Positions 1 to 7,671 of a stretch of DNA of 20,895 nucleotides are shown one piece after another; position 1 is the first letter of the stretch; each line of letters starts with the position of its first letter. Both the position numbers and the translations under genes were made by a program. The notes beneath the pieces are model-generated. The model was not told where the DNA came from and did not search any database. It saw only the letters and a program-made list of their open reading frames with translations. Source of the DNA: a virus; IMG/VR virus record IMGVR_UViG_3300023176_003548, positions 1-20,895 of that record, one strand, 5' to 3'.

Positions 1-272
1 ACATCGACCCATACGCAACTGTTGATTACATCACAGTTGGTTATAAAGGTACTAACCCTTATGACGCTGGCGTATTCTACTGCCCATACGTTCCACTAAC
101 AATGGTGCGTGCGGTTGGTGAAGATAACTTCCAGCCAAAAATTGGTTTCAAAACTCGTTACGGTATGGCGTCAAACCCATTCGTAGGCAACACACCAGCA
201 GATGGTCTTGCAGCAGCGAAATCAAACCAGTACTACAGAATCTTCCGCGTAGACAACATTTTGGGTGCATAA
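1..272 (+). CDS. 23: Major capsid protein gp23, C-terminal end (partial)
   Basis: Open from the window's left edge (first full codon at base 3) to TAA at 270-272, giving about 89 C-terminal residues. The segment contains YVPLTMVRAV, FQPKIGFKTRYGM and YYRIFRVDNI, which I recognise as the conserved C-terminus of T4-like gp23. This is the hexamer-forming major capsid protein, normally cleaved near its N-terminus by the gp21 protease. Codon use is richer in C- and G-ending codons than in the next genes, as expected of a very highly expressed late gene. A strong terminator follows immediately, so gp23 transcription probably ends here. T4 has the vertex gene 24 next; none is seen here. Confidence 0.93.
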   Translation, partial: IDPYATVDYITVGYKGTNPYDAGVFYCPYVPLTMVRAVGEDNFQPKIGFKTRYGMASNPFVGNTPADGLAAAKSNQYYRIFRVDNILGA

Positions 273-295
273 ACCAAGAGTTACGGAAATTACTA

Positions 296-320
296 GGGGG
301 CTTAACGGCCCCCTTTTTTT
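296..320 (+). terminator. Rho-independent terminator of gp23
   Basis: A perfect 6-bp GC stem GGGGGC (296-301) / GCCCCC (308-313) with a 6-nt loop is followed directly by seven T residues (314-320). It lies 23 nt after the gp23 stop codon, with no competing ORF. Confidence 0.93.
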
Positions 321-321
321 G

Positions 322-329
322 TATAAATA
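322..329 (+). promoter_or_regulatory. T4-type late promoter upstream of the tail-tube-fold gene
   Basis: The octamer TATAAATA is an exact match to the T4 late promoter consensus, recognised by RNA polymerase carrying gp55 with gp33 and the gp45 clamp. It is intergenic, right after the gp23 terminator and 24 nt before the next ATG, so virion genes downstream of gp23 can be transcribed late despite the terminator. The octamer is expected by chance a few times in AT-rich DNA; the position is what makes this copy credible. Confidence 0.75.
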
Positions 330-353
330 AACTATATTAAAATAGGTTTATCG

Positions 354-875
354 ATGGCTACAAACATTTCACAACAAACTAGTTTTACAGATAACTTTAA
401 TTATTTGAAACCTACTAATTTTTCTATAAAAATTGATAATAAAAGGTTTCGTAATTTACAGTTTTTTGCTAGTACTGTTTCGCATCCAGGAGTCTCTGTA
501 CAAGCTCCTACTATAGCTATACCAAGATTACAAAACCTCTCAGTGCCCGGTGACACGTATACTGTTGATGAATTATCAATGGACATATTGCTAGACGAAG
601 ATATGGCCTGTTATATAGAAATGTATAACTGGCTCAATACAACAGTTCAACATAACTATGAATCGCAGATTGATAGATTAGGAGACGGCTATATACCAGA
701 AACTGATATAGTTGTTAGTATTCTTTCTAGCCATAATAACACTGTCAAAAAAATAAAATATGTAGATTGCGTTCCTACTTCTATAGGAGCTCTCACATTA
801 CAATCATCTTTAGCTGATGATTCACCAATCACCTTTCCCATAACATTTAGAACGAGTTATTTCGAGATTTTATAG
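354..875 (+). CDS. Tail-tube-fold virion protein (gp3 tail terminator candidate; gp19/gp54 family-like)
   Basis: 173 residues. The core runs from SIKIDNKRFRNLQFFASTVSHPGV through LSMDILLDEDMACYIEMYNW to a C-terminal FPITFRTSYFEIL. This order (N-terminal strand, DELSMDILLDED, aromatic helix, VDCVPTSIGAL, final beta strand) matches the T4 tail-tube fold as I recall it from gp54, where the equivalents are LVISFRMDSEACNYRAMQDW and TGCIPISV. Marine T4-like phages often have tail terminator gp3 directly after gp23, and its T4 length (about 176 aa) matches. I therefore favour gp3, with a gp19/gp54 paralogue as the alternative. A late promoter lies just upstream. The Shine-Dalgarno is weak (AGG at 344-346). 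The stop is 1 nt before the next ATG. Confidence 0.72.
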   Translation: MATNISQQTSFTDNFNYLKPTNFSIKIDNKRFRNLQFFASTVSHPGVSVQAPTIAIPRLQNLSVPGDTYTVDELSMDILLDEDMACYIEMYNWLNTTVQHNYESQIDRLGDGYIPETDIVVSILSSHNNTVKKIKYVDCVPTSIGALTLQSSLADDSPITFPITFRTSYFEIL

Positions 876-876
876 T

Positions 877-1710
877 ATGTTAAATGATAATGATAGTATT
901 GAAAAAAGTGTAAGAAAACATAGAGCTTTAATTTTATTTGCAAATAAACGAACTGGCAGTAAATCATTAATTAAATGGTTTTACAACGGCCATAAAATTT
1001 ATGTTGACTATGATCGTCTTATTGAAGCTGTTAAATCTTTAGGATATATTGTAAACGAAGAAGCTGAAAGATATAATCTTTTTGGTAAAGACGGTTTGTT
1101 TTGGGACGTAACAAATCAATTTTTAAAAGATAATAATCGTGAAAAATTAGATTATGCTGTAAAAGTTATTTTATCTTATAGAGCTAGTCACCGAACATTA
1201 TTAGAAGACATTCCGTTAGAGTTAGTAGATTCTATTACTAAACAAACGAACGAGTTTCATTCAAGTATATTATTGCTTACAAGAAGAAAATCTATTGAAC
1301 GTCTTACTTCTCTTTGGTACACACAACAAGCGAAGTTGAAAGAATTTGAAGATGTAAAAACATTTGATCCAGAAAAATTTAAGCCTAAAAGAATGGATTT
1401 AGATTATTTAGTTGATCAAGAAAAATATGCTAGATATTTAAATGCTGAAACATGGAAAATTTTACATCGCTATAAACCTAGGTTTGTACATTTATCCTAT
1501 GAAGATTTCTATAGAAGTTCAGATGTTACAATATTAAACTTAGCTTTGAAATGGTTATTCTATAACATTTGGGATTTTCAAAAGTTGCATGAAACCGGCC
1601 ATTTTAATTTAAATAAATATTACATGGATCAGAAAAATATTGATAAGCTTGAAAACATGTTAAAGGATATTGAGCGTCCTACATTTTCAAATGTTCATGT
1701 TGATATATGA
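877..1710 (+). CDS. Sulfotransferase-like protein (PAPS-type fold)
   Basis: 277 residues. Near the N-terminus, LILFANKRTGSKSLIKWF (residues 18-35) fits the 5'-phosphosulfate-binding loop of the sulfotransferase fold, with RTGS in place of the usual RSGST. ILLLTRRKSIERLTSLWYTQQ-like residues at 131-151, with paired arginines at 136-137 and a serine at 145, fit the 3'-phosphate-binding helix, especially in the Stf0/LPS-type families. LSYEDFY (206-212) resembles the late conserved YED element. The expected reaction is transfer of sulfate from PAPS to a hydroxyl on a glycan or other acceptor; the acceptor is unknown. The gene sits 1 nt after the tail gene and just before uvsY, so it may be transcribed late with virion genes. 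Composition is more AT-rich than gp23. Motif recognition only; no overall homologue was confirmed. Confidence 0.68.
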   Translation: MLNDNDSIEKSVRKHRALILFANKRTGSKSLIKWFYNGHKIYVDYDRLIEAVKSLGYIVNEEAERYNLFGKDGLFWDVTNQFLKDNNREKLDYAVKVILSYRASHRTLLEDIPLELVDSITKQTNEFHSSILLLTRRKSIERLTSLWYTQQAKLKEFEDVKTFDPEKFKPKRMDLDYLVDQEKYARYLNAETWKILHRYKPRFVHLSYEDFYRSSDVTILNLALKWLFYNIWDFQKLHETGHFNLNKYYMDQKNIDKLENMLKDIERPTFSNVHVDI

Positions 1711-1721
1711 TGGAGCATTGA

Positions 1722-2168
1722 TTGTTAAATATAGAAAATGTATTGAGTGAGTGGCAAAATGATAGTGTTATTAATCAGTCACAATTAGATAAGTCATCAG
1801 TAGATACTGCAAAATTACATGCTAAATATTTGCAATGGCTTTCTCTAGCAAAACTTCATTTAAAAAAAGCGCAGATGAATCAAAAAACACTTTTAAAAGA
1901 AAAGTGGTTGTACTATAATGGAAAGATGTCACAAGAAGAAATAGAGTCTAGAGGATGGGATTATGATCCATTTGACGGATTAAAAGTTATGAAAGGTGAT
2001 ATGGATTATTATTATGATTCAGATAAAGATATTCAGCAGAGCGAAGAAAAAATAACCTATTACAAAACCTTAGTAGAAACTTTGCAAGAAATAGTAGAAA
2101 CGCTGCGCTGGAGACATCAAACAATTGGAAACATAATAAAATGGAAGCAGTTTGAAGCCGGTGGATAA
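1722..2168 (+). CDS. uvsY: UvsY recombination mediator
   Basis: 148 residues (T4 UvsY about 137). UvsY loads the UvsX recombinase onto gp32-covered single-stranded DNA. Shared features are an N-terminal QSQLDKSSVDTAKLHAKYLQWL helix, a KEKWLYYNGKMSQEE segment like T4's KARLDYYSGR, and a C-terminus KWKQFEAGG resembling T4 RAFEAGK. The start is TTG at 1722 with TGGAG at 1711-1715. It overlaps uvsW by 17 nt, so the two recombination genes are probably translationally coupled. UvsX is not in this window. Confidence 0.9.
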   Translation: MLNIENVLSEWQNDSVINQSQLDKSSVDTAKLHAKYLQWLSLAKLHLKKAQMNQKTLLKEKWLYYNGKMSQEEIESRGWDYDPFDGLKVMKGDMDYYYDSDKDIQQSEEKITYYKTLVETLQEIVETLRWRHQTIGNIIKWKQFEAGG

Positions 2169-3666
2169 ATTAATACTTCAAAAGAAAAATGAAGCAACTA
2201 TGTTGGTAGGTTGTGATTATGGTATAGGTGCAGAACTTTCAGAATTTTTCTCGTTCTTTGTGCCTGGCTACAAATTCATGCCTAGCTATCGAAATAAAGT
2301 ATGGGATGGTAAAATAAGATTATTTAATCAAGCATCTCAAGAAATGCCATTAGGTTTACTTCCATATGTAAATGAATTTTGTGAAAAAAGAAATTATGAA
2401 ATAGATTATGAAGATAGTGAGTATGGCTATCCGCACCAAGTAAATGAAGTAAATCCAAAAGAAATAATGTCTTTCATCGAAAGCTTAGACTTGCGTAGTA
2501 GAGGTGAATCTATAAAAATTCGTGATTATCAGTTTGATGCTATATGTGAAGGAATTAAACGTAAAAGAGCGGTATTACTTTCGCCTACAGGATCAGGAAA
2601 ATCACTTATCATTTATGTAATAATGAGATGGTTTCTAGAACACCATGATCAAAAAGCTCTTGTTATTGTACCAACCACATCATTAGTAAGACAAATGTAT
2701 TCTGATTTTGAAGACTATTCTTCTCATGACCAGTCATTTATATCAAATGAAGAATGCCATGTGATTTATTCTGGCCAGCCAAAAACAAATATACAAGAAC
2801 GGGTTTTTATTAGTACTTGGCAATCTATTTACAAATTGCCAGTAACATGGTTTGAACAATTTGGTGTAGTGTTTGGCGATGAATGTCATGGGTTTAAATC
2901 TAAATCATTAACTTCAATTATGAATAAAGCGCGTAAAGCATCATACCGTTTTGGAACTACCGGCACTCTTGATGGAACTCAGACCCACCAGCTAGTACTC
3001 GAGGGACTTTTTGGTAAGGTGTTTAAAGTTACTACAACCAAGACATTGCAGGATAATGACACGTTAGCACCTCTAAATATTTTAATGGTTGTACTTGATT
3101 ATGATGAAGAAACGAAAAAAGTTTTCGGCAGTAAAACATATCATGATGAAATTGATTTTATTGTAAAGAATGAAAAAAGAAATAATTTTATACGTAACTT
3201 GGCACTAGATCAAACTGGTAATACGCTTGTATTATTTCAATTTGTTGAAAAGCATGGTAAAGTTTTATTTGATTTAATTGAATCTAAAGCTGATATAAAT
3301 AGAAAGGTATTCTTCGTTTCAGGTAATACCGAAGCCTCAGATAGAGAAGCTATTAGAAAAATAACAGAAGGCCAAAAAGATGCGATTATCGTCGCTAGTC
3401 TTGGGACTTTTAGTACTGGGATTAATATTCGCAATCTTCATAACATTATCTTTGCTAGTCCATCCAAGTCTCAAATTAAAGTCTTGCAGTCAATTGGCCG
3501 GGGACTTAGAAAATCAGAAGATGGTAGGACTACGCAGCTCTTTGATATTGCAGACGACTTGCACTGGAAATCAAGAAAAAACTATGCCTTAGTTCATGCC
3601 GAGGAAAGATTAAGGATATATAAAAATGAGAAATTTAAATGCAACGTGTACAAAGTAAAAATGTAA
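2152..3666 (+). CDS. uvsW: UvsW RNA-DNA and DNA helicase
   Basis: 504 residues, matching T4 UvsW (about 503). It is an SF2 helicase that unwinds R-loops and recombination intermediates and shuts off origin-dependent replication. The N-terminal domain ends with VWDGKIRLFN (near residue 50-59). Walker A is SPTGSGKS (144-151), the DExH box is DECH (243-246), motif III is GTTGTL (268-273), and motif VI near the C-terminus reads QSIGRGLRKS. The start is uncertain: TTG at 2152 (GGAAG at 2143-2147) or GTG at 2161; both overlap the end of uvsY. A TATAAATA octamer at 3294 inside the gene is probably coincidental. Confidence 0.95.
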   Translation: MKPVDKLILQKKNEATMLVGCDYGIGAELSEFFSFFVPGYKFMPSYRNKVWDGKIRLFNQASQEMPLGLLPYVNEFCEKRNYEIDYEDSEYGYPHQVNEVNPKEIMSFIESLDLRSRGESIKIRDYQFDAICEGIKRKRAVLLSPTGSGKSLIIYVIMRWFLEHHDQKALVIVPTTSLVRQMYSDFEDYSSHDQSFISNEECHVIYSGQPKTNIQERVFISTWQSIYKLPVTWFEQFGVVFGDECHGFKSKSLTSIMNKARKASYRFGTTGTLDGTQTHQLVLEGLFGKVFKVTTTKTLQDNDTLAPLNILMVVLDYDEETKKVFGSKTYHDEIDFIVKNEKRNNFIRNLALDQTGNTLVLFQFVEKHGKVLFDLIESKADINRKVFFVSGNTEASDREAIRKITEGQKDAIIVASLGTFSTGINIRNLHNIIFASPSKSQIKVLQSIGRGLRKSEDGRTTQLFDIADDLHWKSRKNYALVHAEERLRIYKNEKFKCNVYKVKM

Positions 3667-4103
3667 TGCTAAGACAAATTAAATTAACTAATGGTGAAGA
3701 AATTATTTGTAAGCTTTTGAATACAGAAGATAGTAAAGAAACCGGTGAGATTTTAGTTAATGATTGTTTACGTTTGCATAAAGTAGAGATAAATCGAAAT
3801 ATCCAATATCATACTTTTAGACCTTGGATGATAATGAAAGATGAAGTTCAAGATGTTATATCAATAAACACTATGCATATTGTAGCGATGTGTATACCAT
3901 CTATTGAATTAAAAACACAATTTAAATTAGCTTTAAGAGATATAAAAGAATCAGCTAATGAAAAAGAACATTATTCTTTAGACGATTGGATGAAAAAATT
4001 AGATGAAATGCAAACCGCGACTGAATATGATATGATTGACGATGGCGATTCTAATGGTAAAGTAATTTCGTTAGCAGAATATAATAAAGACAAGTTACAC
4101 TAG
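3666..4103 (+). CDS. Conserved phage protein of unknown function between uvsW and gp55
   Basis: 145 residues from ATG 3666, which overlaps the uvsW stop in a TAATG junction. An in-frame ATG at 3639 would add nine residues. The N-terminal LRQIKLTNGEEIICKLL reads like the first strands of an Sm-like beta barrel, and the middle contains FRPWMIMKDEVQDVISI. The C-terminal third is charged and helical (MKKLDEMQTATEYDMIDDG). I do not recognise a named T4 gene. Its place between the recombination and late-transcription genes suggests a nucleic-acid role, but that is inference. An early promoter on the opposite strand points back into this gene from 4135-4162. Confidence 0.7.
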   Translation: MLRQIKLTNGEEIICKLLNTEDSKETGEILVNDCLRLHKVEINRNIQYHTFRPWMIMKDEVQDVISINTMHIVAMCIPSIELKTQFKLALRDIKESANEKEHYSLDDWMKKLDEMQTATEYDMIDDGDSNGKVISLAEYNKDKLH

Positions 4104-4134
4104 TATCTCCACCCACCACAAAAGGTACTCTATT

Positions 4135-4162
4135 ATTATACCATATCTGGCGCGAGTGTAAA
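4135..4162 (-). promoter_or_regulatory. Minus-strand early promoter (antisense to the upstream genes)
   Basis: Read on the minus strand, -35 is GTTTACA (TTTACA at 4162-4157), the spacer is 16 nt, and -10 is TATAAT (4140-4135) preceded by TGG, an extended -10. This has the same elements as the plus-strand early promoters in the window, with one base less spacing. It fires leftward into the 3' end of the gene ending at 4103, where no convincing minus-strand ORF exists. Confidence 0.65.
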
Positions 4163-4196
4163 CCCCTAAAATGCAATATTATGAAAAAAAAAGTTG

Positions 4197-4225
4197 TTTA
4201 CATTTGCTAATTTTTATGATAGAAT
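4197..4225 (+). promoter_or_regulatory. Early promoter of gp55
   Basis: GTTTACA (TTTACA 4197-4202), 17-nt spacer, TGA then TAGAAT (4220-4225). Expected transcription start is near 4232, leaving a leader of about 17 nt with GGAG at 4240-4243. This supports ATG 4249, not the in-frame TTG at 4234, as the gp55 start. Confidence 0.8.
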
Positions 4226-4248
4226 ATAATTAATTGATTGGAGTGATT

Positions 4249-4839
4249 ATGGCAAAAAAATCTAAGAATGTACATTATGTGAATAATAGTGAATTTTCTC
4301 TCGCTATTGTGGAATATGTAAAATCAGTAAACCTTGCTAAAGAACAAGGCACAGAATTACCAATTGTTCCTGATTACATTGCAATGTGTTTTCTAAAAAT
4401 TGCTGAAAATCTTTCTCATAAATCAAACTTTATTCGTTACACTTATAGAGAAGAAATGGTAATGGATGCTGTTGAAAACTGTCTTAAAGCTGTAGAAAAT
4501 TATAATATTAATGCTACAACAAGAACAGGTAAGCCGAATGCGTTTGCTTATTTTACACAAATTATTTGGTATGCTTTCTTAAGAAGAATTCAAAAAGAAA
4601 AGAAACAACAAGAAATCAAACAAAAATATATGTCACAATCAGGCGTAGAAGCATTTATTATGCTAGGCGATGAAGAAGGTGGCGGAATTGTTGCTTCTCA
4701 TTTTGTTGATGTACTTAAAGATCGTATTGAAAAAGTTAAAATATACGATACTGAAATTAAAGAATTTACTAAAAAAGAAAAAGTTAAAAAGAAAAATAGA
4801 TTAGCTGATTCTAATCTAGAGGAATTTTTTGAAGAATGA
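4249..4839 (+). CDS. 55: gp55 late-transcription sigma factor
   Basis: 196 residues (T4 gp55 about 185). gp55 is a minimal sigma factor that directs host RNA polymerase to TATAAATA late promoters, activated by the gp45 clamp and gp33. The N-terminal VHYVNNSEF matches T4 YNYVNNKEL. The sigma-2-like helices follow: AMCFLKIAENLSHKSNFIRY, EMVMDAVENCLKAVENYN, FAYFTQIIWYAFLRRIQKEKK. The acidic/aromatic tail SNLEEFFEE parallels T4's SLDFLYE clamp-binding motif. ATG 4249 has GGAG at 4240-4243. It ends in an ATGA overlap with gp47. gp33 is not in this window. Confidence 0.93.
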   Translation: MAKKSKNVHYVNNSEFSLAIVEYVKSVNLAKEQGTELPIVPDYIAMCFLKIAENLSHKSNFIRYTYREEMVMDAVENCLKAVENYNINATTRTGKPNAFAYFTQIIWYAFLRRIQKEKKQQEIKQKYMSQSGVEAFIMLGDEEGGGIVASHFVDVLKDRIEKVKIYDTEIKEFTKKEKVKKKNRLADSNLEEFFEE

Positions 4840-5897
4840 AAATAGCTATCTTGAATGATACGCACTGCGGAATACGTAACAGTTCCGAAGTGTTTCTAAA
4901 TAATGCTGCTAAATTTTATGATGAAATATTTTTTCCATACTGCAAAGAACATGATATTAAGCAAATCGTTCACTTGGGCGATTACTATGATCATCGTAAG
5001 TTTGTTAATTTTAAAGCTCTCAATCATAACCGTAAACATTTCTTAGATAAATTAAGAGATTATGGCATGTCTATGGATATTATTCCAGGCAACCATGATA
5101 CATACTATAAGAACACAAATGACTTGAACTCTTTAAAAGAGCTTCTTGGTCATTTTATGAATGAAATTCATATTATTATGAAGCCAACAGTCATGGATTA
5201 TGACGGATTTAAATTGGCAATGCTCCCTTGGATTACTTCAGAAAATTATGATGAATCCATGAACTTTATTAAGAACTGTAAAGCCGATTGGCTAGGTGGA
5301 CATCTTGAACTCAATGGATTTGAAATGATGCGAGGTGTTCGAAATACTCATGGTATGGATCATAAGCTTTTTTCTCGTTTTGAAAAAGTTTTAACAGGTC
5401 ATTATCATGTCGGTTCAATACAAGATAACGTACATTATCTTGGTTCTCAAATGGAGTTTTTCTGGAGTGATGCGCATGACCCAAAATATTTTCACGTTCT
5501 TGACACATCTACAAGAGAACTGGAAAGAATACAAAACCCTCATACTTTGTTTCATCGTATTCGTTATGACGATGATGGGTATGACTACACTAATTATGAC
5601 GTATCTCAAGCTGATGGCAAGTTTGTAAAAATAGTTGTAGTAAATAAATCTGACCTATTTACATTTGATCGATTTGTTGATAGAATACAGAATAGGCCAA
5701 TACATGAACTTAAGATTGCTGAAAACTTTAGCGAGTTTGTTGGTGAAAATGTAGAAGATGAATCAGTTTCATTAGAAGATACAGAAACACTTCTTGATAG
5801 TTATGTTGATGCGGTGGAAACTGACTTAGATAAAGACCGTATAAAAATTAGTATGAAAAAATTATTGACAGAAGCACAGGCTCTCGAAATCGTATGA
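4836..5897 (+). CDS. 47: gp47 Mre11/SbcD-like recombination nuclease subunit
   Basis: 353 residues (T4 about 339). With gp46 it resects double-strand ends to give the 3' tails used for recombination-dependent replication. Metallophosphoesterase motifs appear in order: NDTHCG (7-12), GDYYDHR (near 48-54), PGNHDTYY (near 84-91), GHLELNG and TGHYHVG (mid-protein). It overlaps gp55 by ATGA (4836-4839) and gp46 by ATGA (5894-5897), so all three are likely coupled. An early promoter lies inside the gene at 5658-5686. Confidence 0.96.
   Translation: MKIAILNDTHCGIRNSSEVFLNNAAKFYDEIFFPYCKEHDIKQIVHLGDYYDHRKFVNFKALNHNRKHFLDKLRDYGMSMDIIPGNHDTYYKNTNDLNSLKELLGHFMNEIHIIMKPTVMDYDGFKLAMLPWITSENYDESMNFIKNCKADWLGGHLELNGFEMMRGVRNTHGMDHKLFSRFEKVLTGHYHVGSIQDNVHYLGSQMEFFWSDAHDPKYFHVLDTSTRELERIQNPHTLFHRIRYDDDGYDYTNYDVSQADGKFVKIVVVNKSDLFTFDRFVDRIQNRPIHELKIAENFSEFVGENVEDESVSLEDTETLLDSYVDAVETDLDKDRIKISMKKLLTEAQALEIV
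5658..5686 (+). promoter_or_regulatory. Intragenic early promoter in gp47, reading toward gp46
   Basis: TTTACA (5658-5663), exactly 17 nt, TGA then TAGAAT (5681-5686). Same geometry as the intergenic early promoters. Transcripts would start near 5693, about 200 nt before the gp46 ATG. Confidence 0.6.
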
Positions 5898-7642
5898 TTA
5901 CCTTTAAAACTTTACGTTGGAAAAATTTCCTAAGTACAGGAAATAATTGGACAACAGTCGATCTTAATAAATCTCGTTCCACACTTATTGTGGGTCAAAA
6001 TGGTGCTGGTAAATCTACTATGTTAGATGCCTTATCATTTGGTTTATTTGGACGAGCTCACCGTAATATTAATAAGCCTCAACTTGTTAATACAATTAAC
6101 AATAAAGATTGTAAAGTTGAAGTTGAGTTTACAATAGGTAAATCTATCTTTAAAGTCGTACGTGGTATTAAACCAAACATTTTTGAAATTTGGAAGAATG
6201 GTGACATGATTAATCAGTCATCTCATTCCAAAGAGTACCAGAAGGTCCTTGAACAAAACATCATTAAGCTTAATCATAAAAGCTTCCATCAGATTGTTGT
6301 ATTGGGCTCCTCCTCCTTCATTCCTTTCATGCAGCTACCAGCACAGCATAGACGGGATGTTATCGAGGACCTTCTGGACATTAATATTTTTTCAAAAATG
6401 AATATTATTGTCAAAGAAAAAAATATTTCTTTAAGAGATAAGTTAAAAGAGATTGGATACTCTTTAGAGCTAACAAAGGAAAAGATAGAGCTTCAGAGAA
6501 AATATATCCGTGAAGTAGAGGATTTAAGTAATGATCAGATTGAAAGTAAAGAAGCAGAAATCTCAACAGCAGAGGAAGAAATTAAATCCCTCAATGATGC
6601 TAATGTCATCCTTTCAGAAGAAATTGAACAGCTTTCCACCGGCCTCGAAGAAGGTCTCAAAAAGAACAACGATAAGAAGCAGACGCTATTACACTACAAA
6701 GCTGAGTTCAATCAAAAAATCAAGACCCTCGTCAAGGACTCGAAGTTTTACGAGGAAAATGATACATGCCCCACATGTTCCCAAGATATTGATTCAGAGC
6801 TTCGATCGGAGAAACTCGCCACCGCCAAATCCAAAGCATCAGAGATACAGAAAGCTTTGGATGATGTCGCTGAGCAGTCGACTATTGTGGAAGATGCTCT
6901 TGGACGGCTCAACACCTCCTCTGATGAAGTCAGAACAAAAACCGCATCTATATCTGGTAACAATAGAGAAATCGTACGGTTGCAAGGACAGATTCGAAAT
7001 CTCACCGATGCCATATCAAAAATACGCGGCAATGATGGTGATGTAGCAAAGTCAAGAACTGACTTACAGGAATTGAGTTCTGAAAAAGATAAATTACTAG
7101 AAGAAAAATTATCTGTAAATGAGGAATACTCTTACAACAATGTCATTAGTGAAATGCTAAAAGACACTGGTATTAAGACAAAAATCATTAAGCAATATCT
7201 TCCAGTTATTAATAAGTTAACAAATCAATATTTACAAGTGTTAGATTTTTTTGTCCACTTTAACTTAGACGAATCATTCCAAGAAACTATTCGTTCACGA
7301 CACCGTGATAGTTTTTCTTATGATTCTTTTTCTGAAGGTGAAAAGCAACGTATTGACTTAGCATTACTGTTCACTTGGCGACAAATTGCTAAAATGAAAA
7401 ATTCAGTATCTACAAATCTTCTTATTCTTGATGAAACATTCGATTCATCTCTTGATCATGACGGTGTAGATAACCTTATTAAAATTCTTTATACTTTAGA
7501 CGATGATACAAATGTATTTGTAATATCGCATAAAGGCGAAATACTTGATGGTAAATTTAAAGATAAGATAGAATTTTACAAAGATAAAAATTTCAGCAAA
7601 ATGAAATTTAATGGTTCCCAAATCGAAGAATCTGTGGTATAA
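5894..7642 (+). CDS. 46: gp46 Rad50/SbcC-like recombination ATPase subunit
   Basis: 582 residues (T4 about 560). This is the ATPase partner of gp47. Walker A is GQNGAGKST (34-42). Two charged helical stretches flank a zinc hook CPTC (292-295) that dimerises Rad50-type coiled coils. The ABC signature is FSEGEKQRIDLAL. Walker B is LLILDETFD (Asp near 513), followed by a terminal VISHKG. Codons for residues ~230-380 and a shorter part near 6300-6380 are much more GC-rich than the rest (about 46% in 6721-6960, against about 26% in 7141-7260 by hand count), hinting at a mosaic gene. The stop lies within the -10 box of the gp45 promoter. Confidence 0.96.
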   Translation: MITFKTLRWKNFLSTGNNWTTVDLNKSRSTLIVGQNGAGKSTMLDALSFGLFGRAHRNINKPQLVNTINNKDCKVEVEFTIGKSIFKVVRGIKPNIFEIWKNGDMINQSSHSKEYQKVLEQNIIKLNHKSFHQIVVLGSSSFIPFMQLPAQHRRDVIEDLLDINIFSKMNIIVKEKNISLRDKLKEIGYSLELTKEKIELQRKYIREVEDLSNDQIESKEAEISTAEEEIKSLNDANVILSEEIEQLSTGLEEGLKKNNDKKQTLLHYKAEFNQKIKTLVKDSKFYEENDTCPTCSQDIDSELRSEKLATAKSKASEIQKALDDVAEQSTIVEDALGRLNTSSDEVRTKTASISGNNREIVRLQGQIRNLTDAISKIRGNDGDVAKSRTDLQELSSEKDKLLEEKLSVNEEYSYNNVISEMLKDTGIKTKIIKQYLPVINKLTNQYLQVLDFFVHFNLDESFQETIRSRHRDSFSYDSFSEGEKQRIDLALLFTWRQIAKMKNSVSTNLLILDETFDSSLDHDGVDNLIKILYTLDDDTNVFVISHKGEILDGKFKDKIEFYKDKNFSKMKFNGSQIEESVV

Positions 7643-7643
7643 T
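7615..7643 (+). promoter_or_regulatory. Probable early promoter of gp45
   Basis: A perfect extended -10 TGGTATAAT (TATAAT 7638-7643) lies 17 nt after a weak -35 GTTCCCA (TTCCCA 7615-7620). The gp46 stop TAA (7640-7642) is inside the -10. Start near 7650 gives about 22 nt of leader with GGAG at 7662-7665 before ATG 7672. Confidence 0.6.
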
Positions 7644-7671
7644 AGCTACATATGTATTAATGGAGTATATA

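Noticed and set aside
3294-3301. TATAAATA octamer within uvsW
   Set aside because: Late-promoter octamers are expected a few times by chance in AT-rich DNA; mid-gene without a suitable downstream start.
3976-4098. Short minus-strand reading frame (TTG start) below the antisense promoter
   Set aside because: About 40 codons, no Shine-Dalgarno, complement of a coding gene. An RNA is more likely than a protein.
4104-4196. Possible tRNA or small structured RNA in the gap before gp55
   Set aside because: No TPsiC-like GTTCGA/GGTTC or cloverleaf pattern on either strand; the divergent promoters explain the region.
6128-6156. TTTACA with TAAAGT 17 nt downstream in gp46
   Set aside because: The -10 is poor and lacks the TGn extension shared by the others.
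6748-7032. 94-codon minus-strand ORF in the same island
   Set aside because: Complement of the gp46 zinc-hook region, no promoter or start signal.
6531-7046. A 171-codon ORF in another frame within gp46, rich in Arg/Lys/Ser/Pro
   Set aside because: It is nested in clear gp46 coding sequence and arises from the GC-rich island. No ribosome binding site and low-complexity basic content; treated as a shadow.
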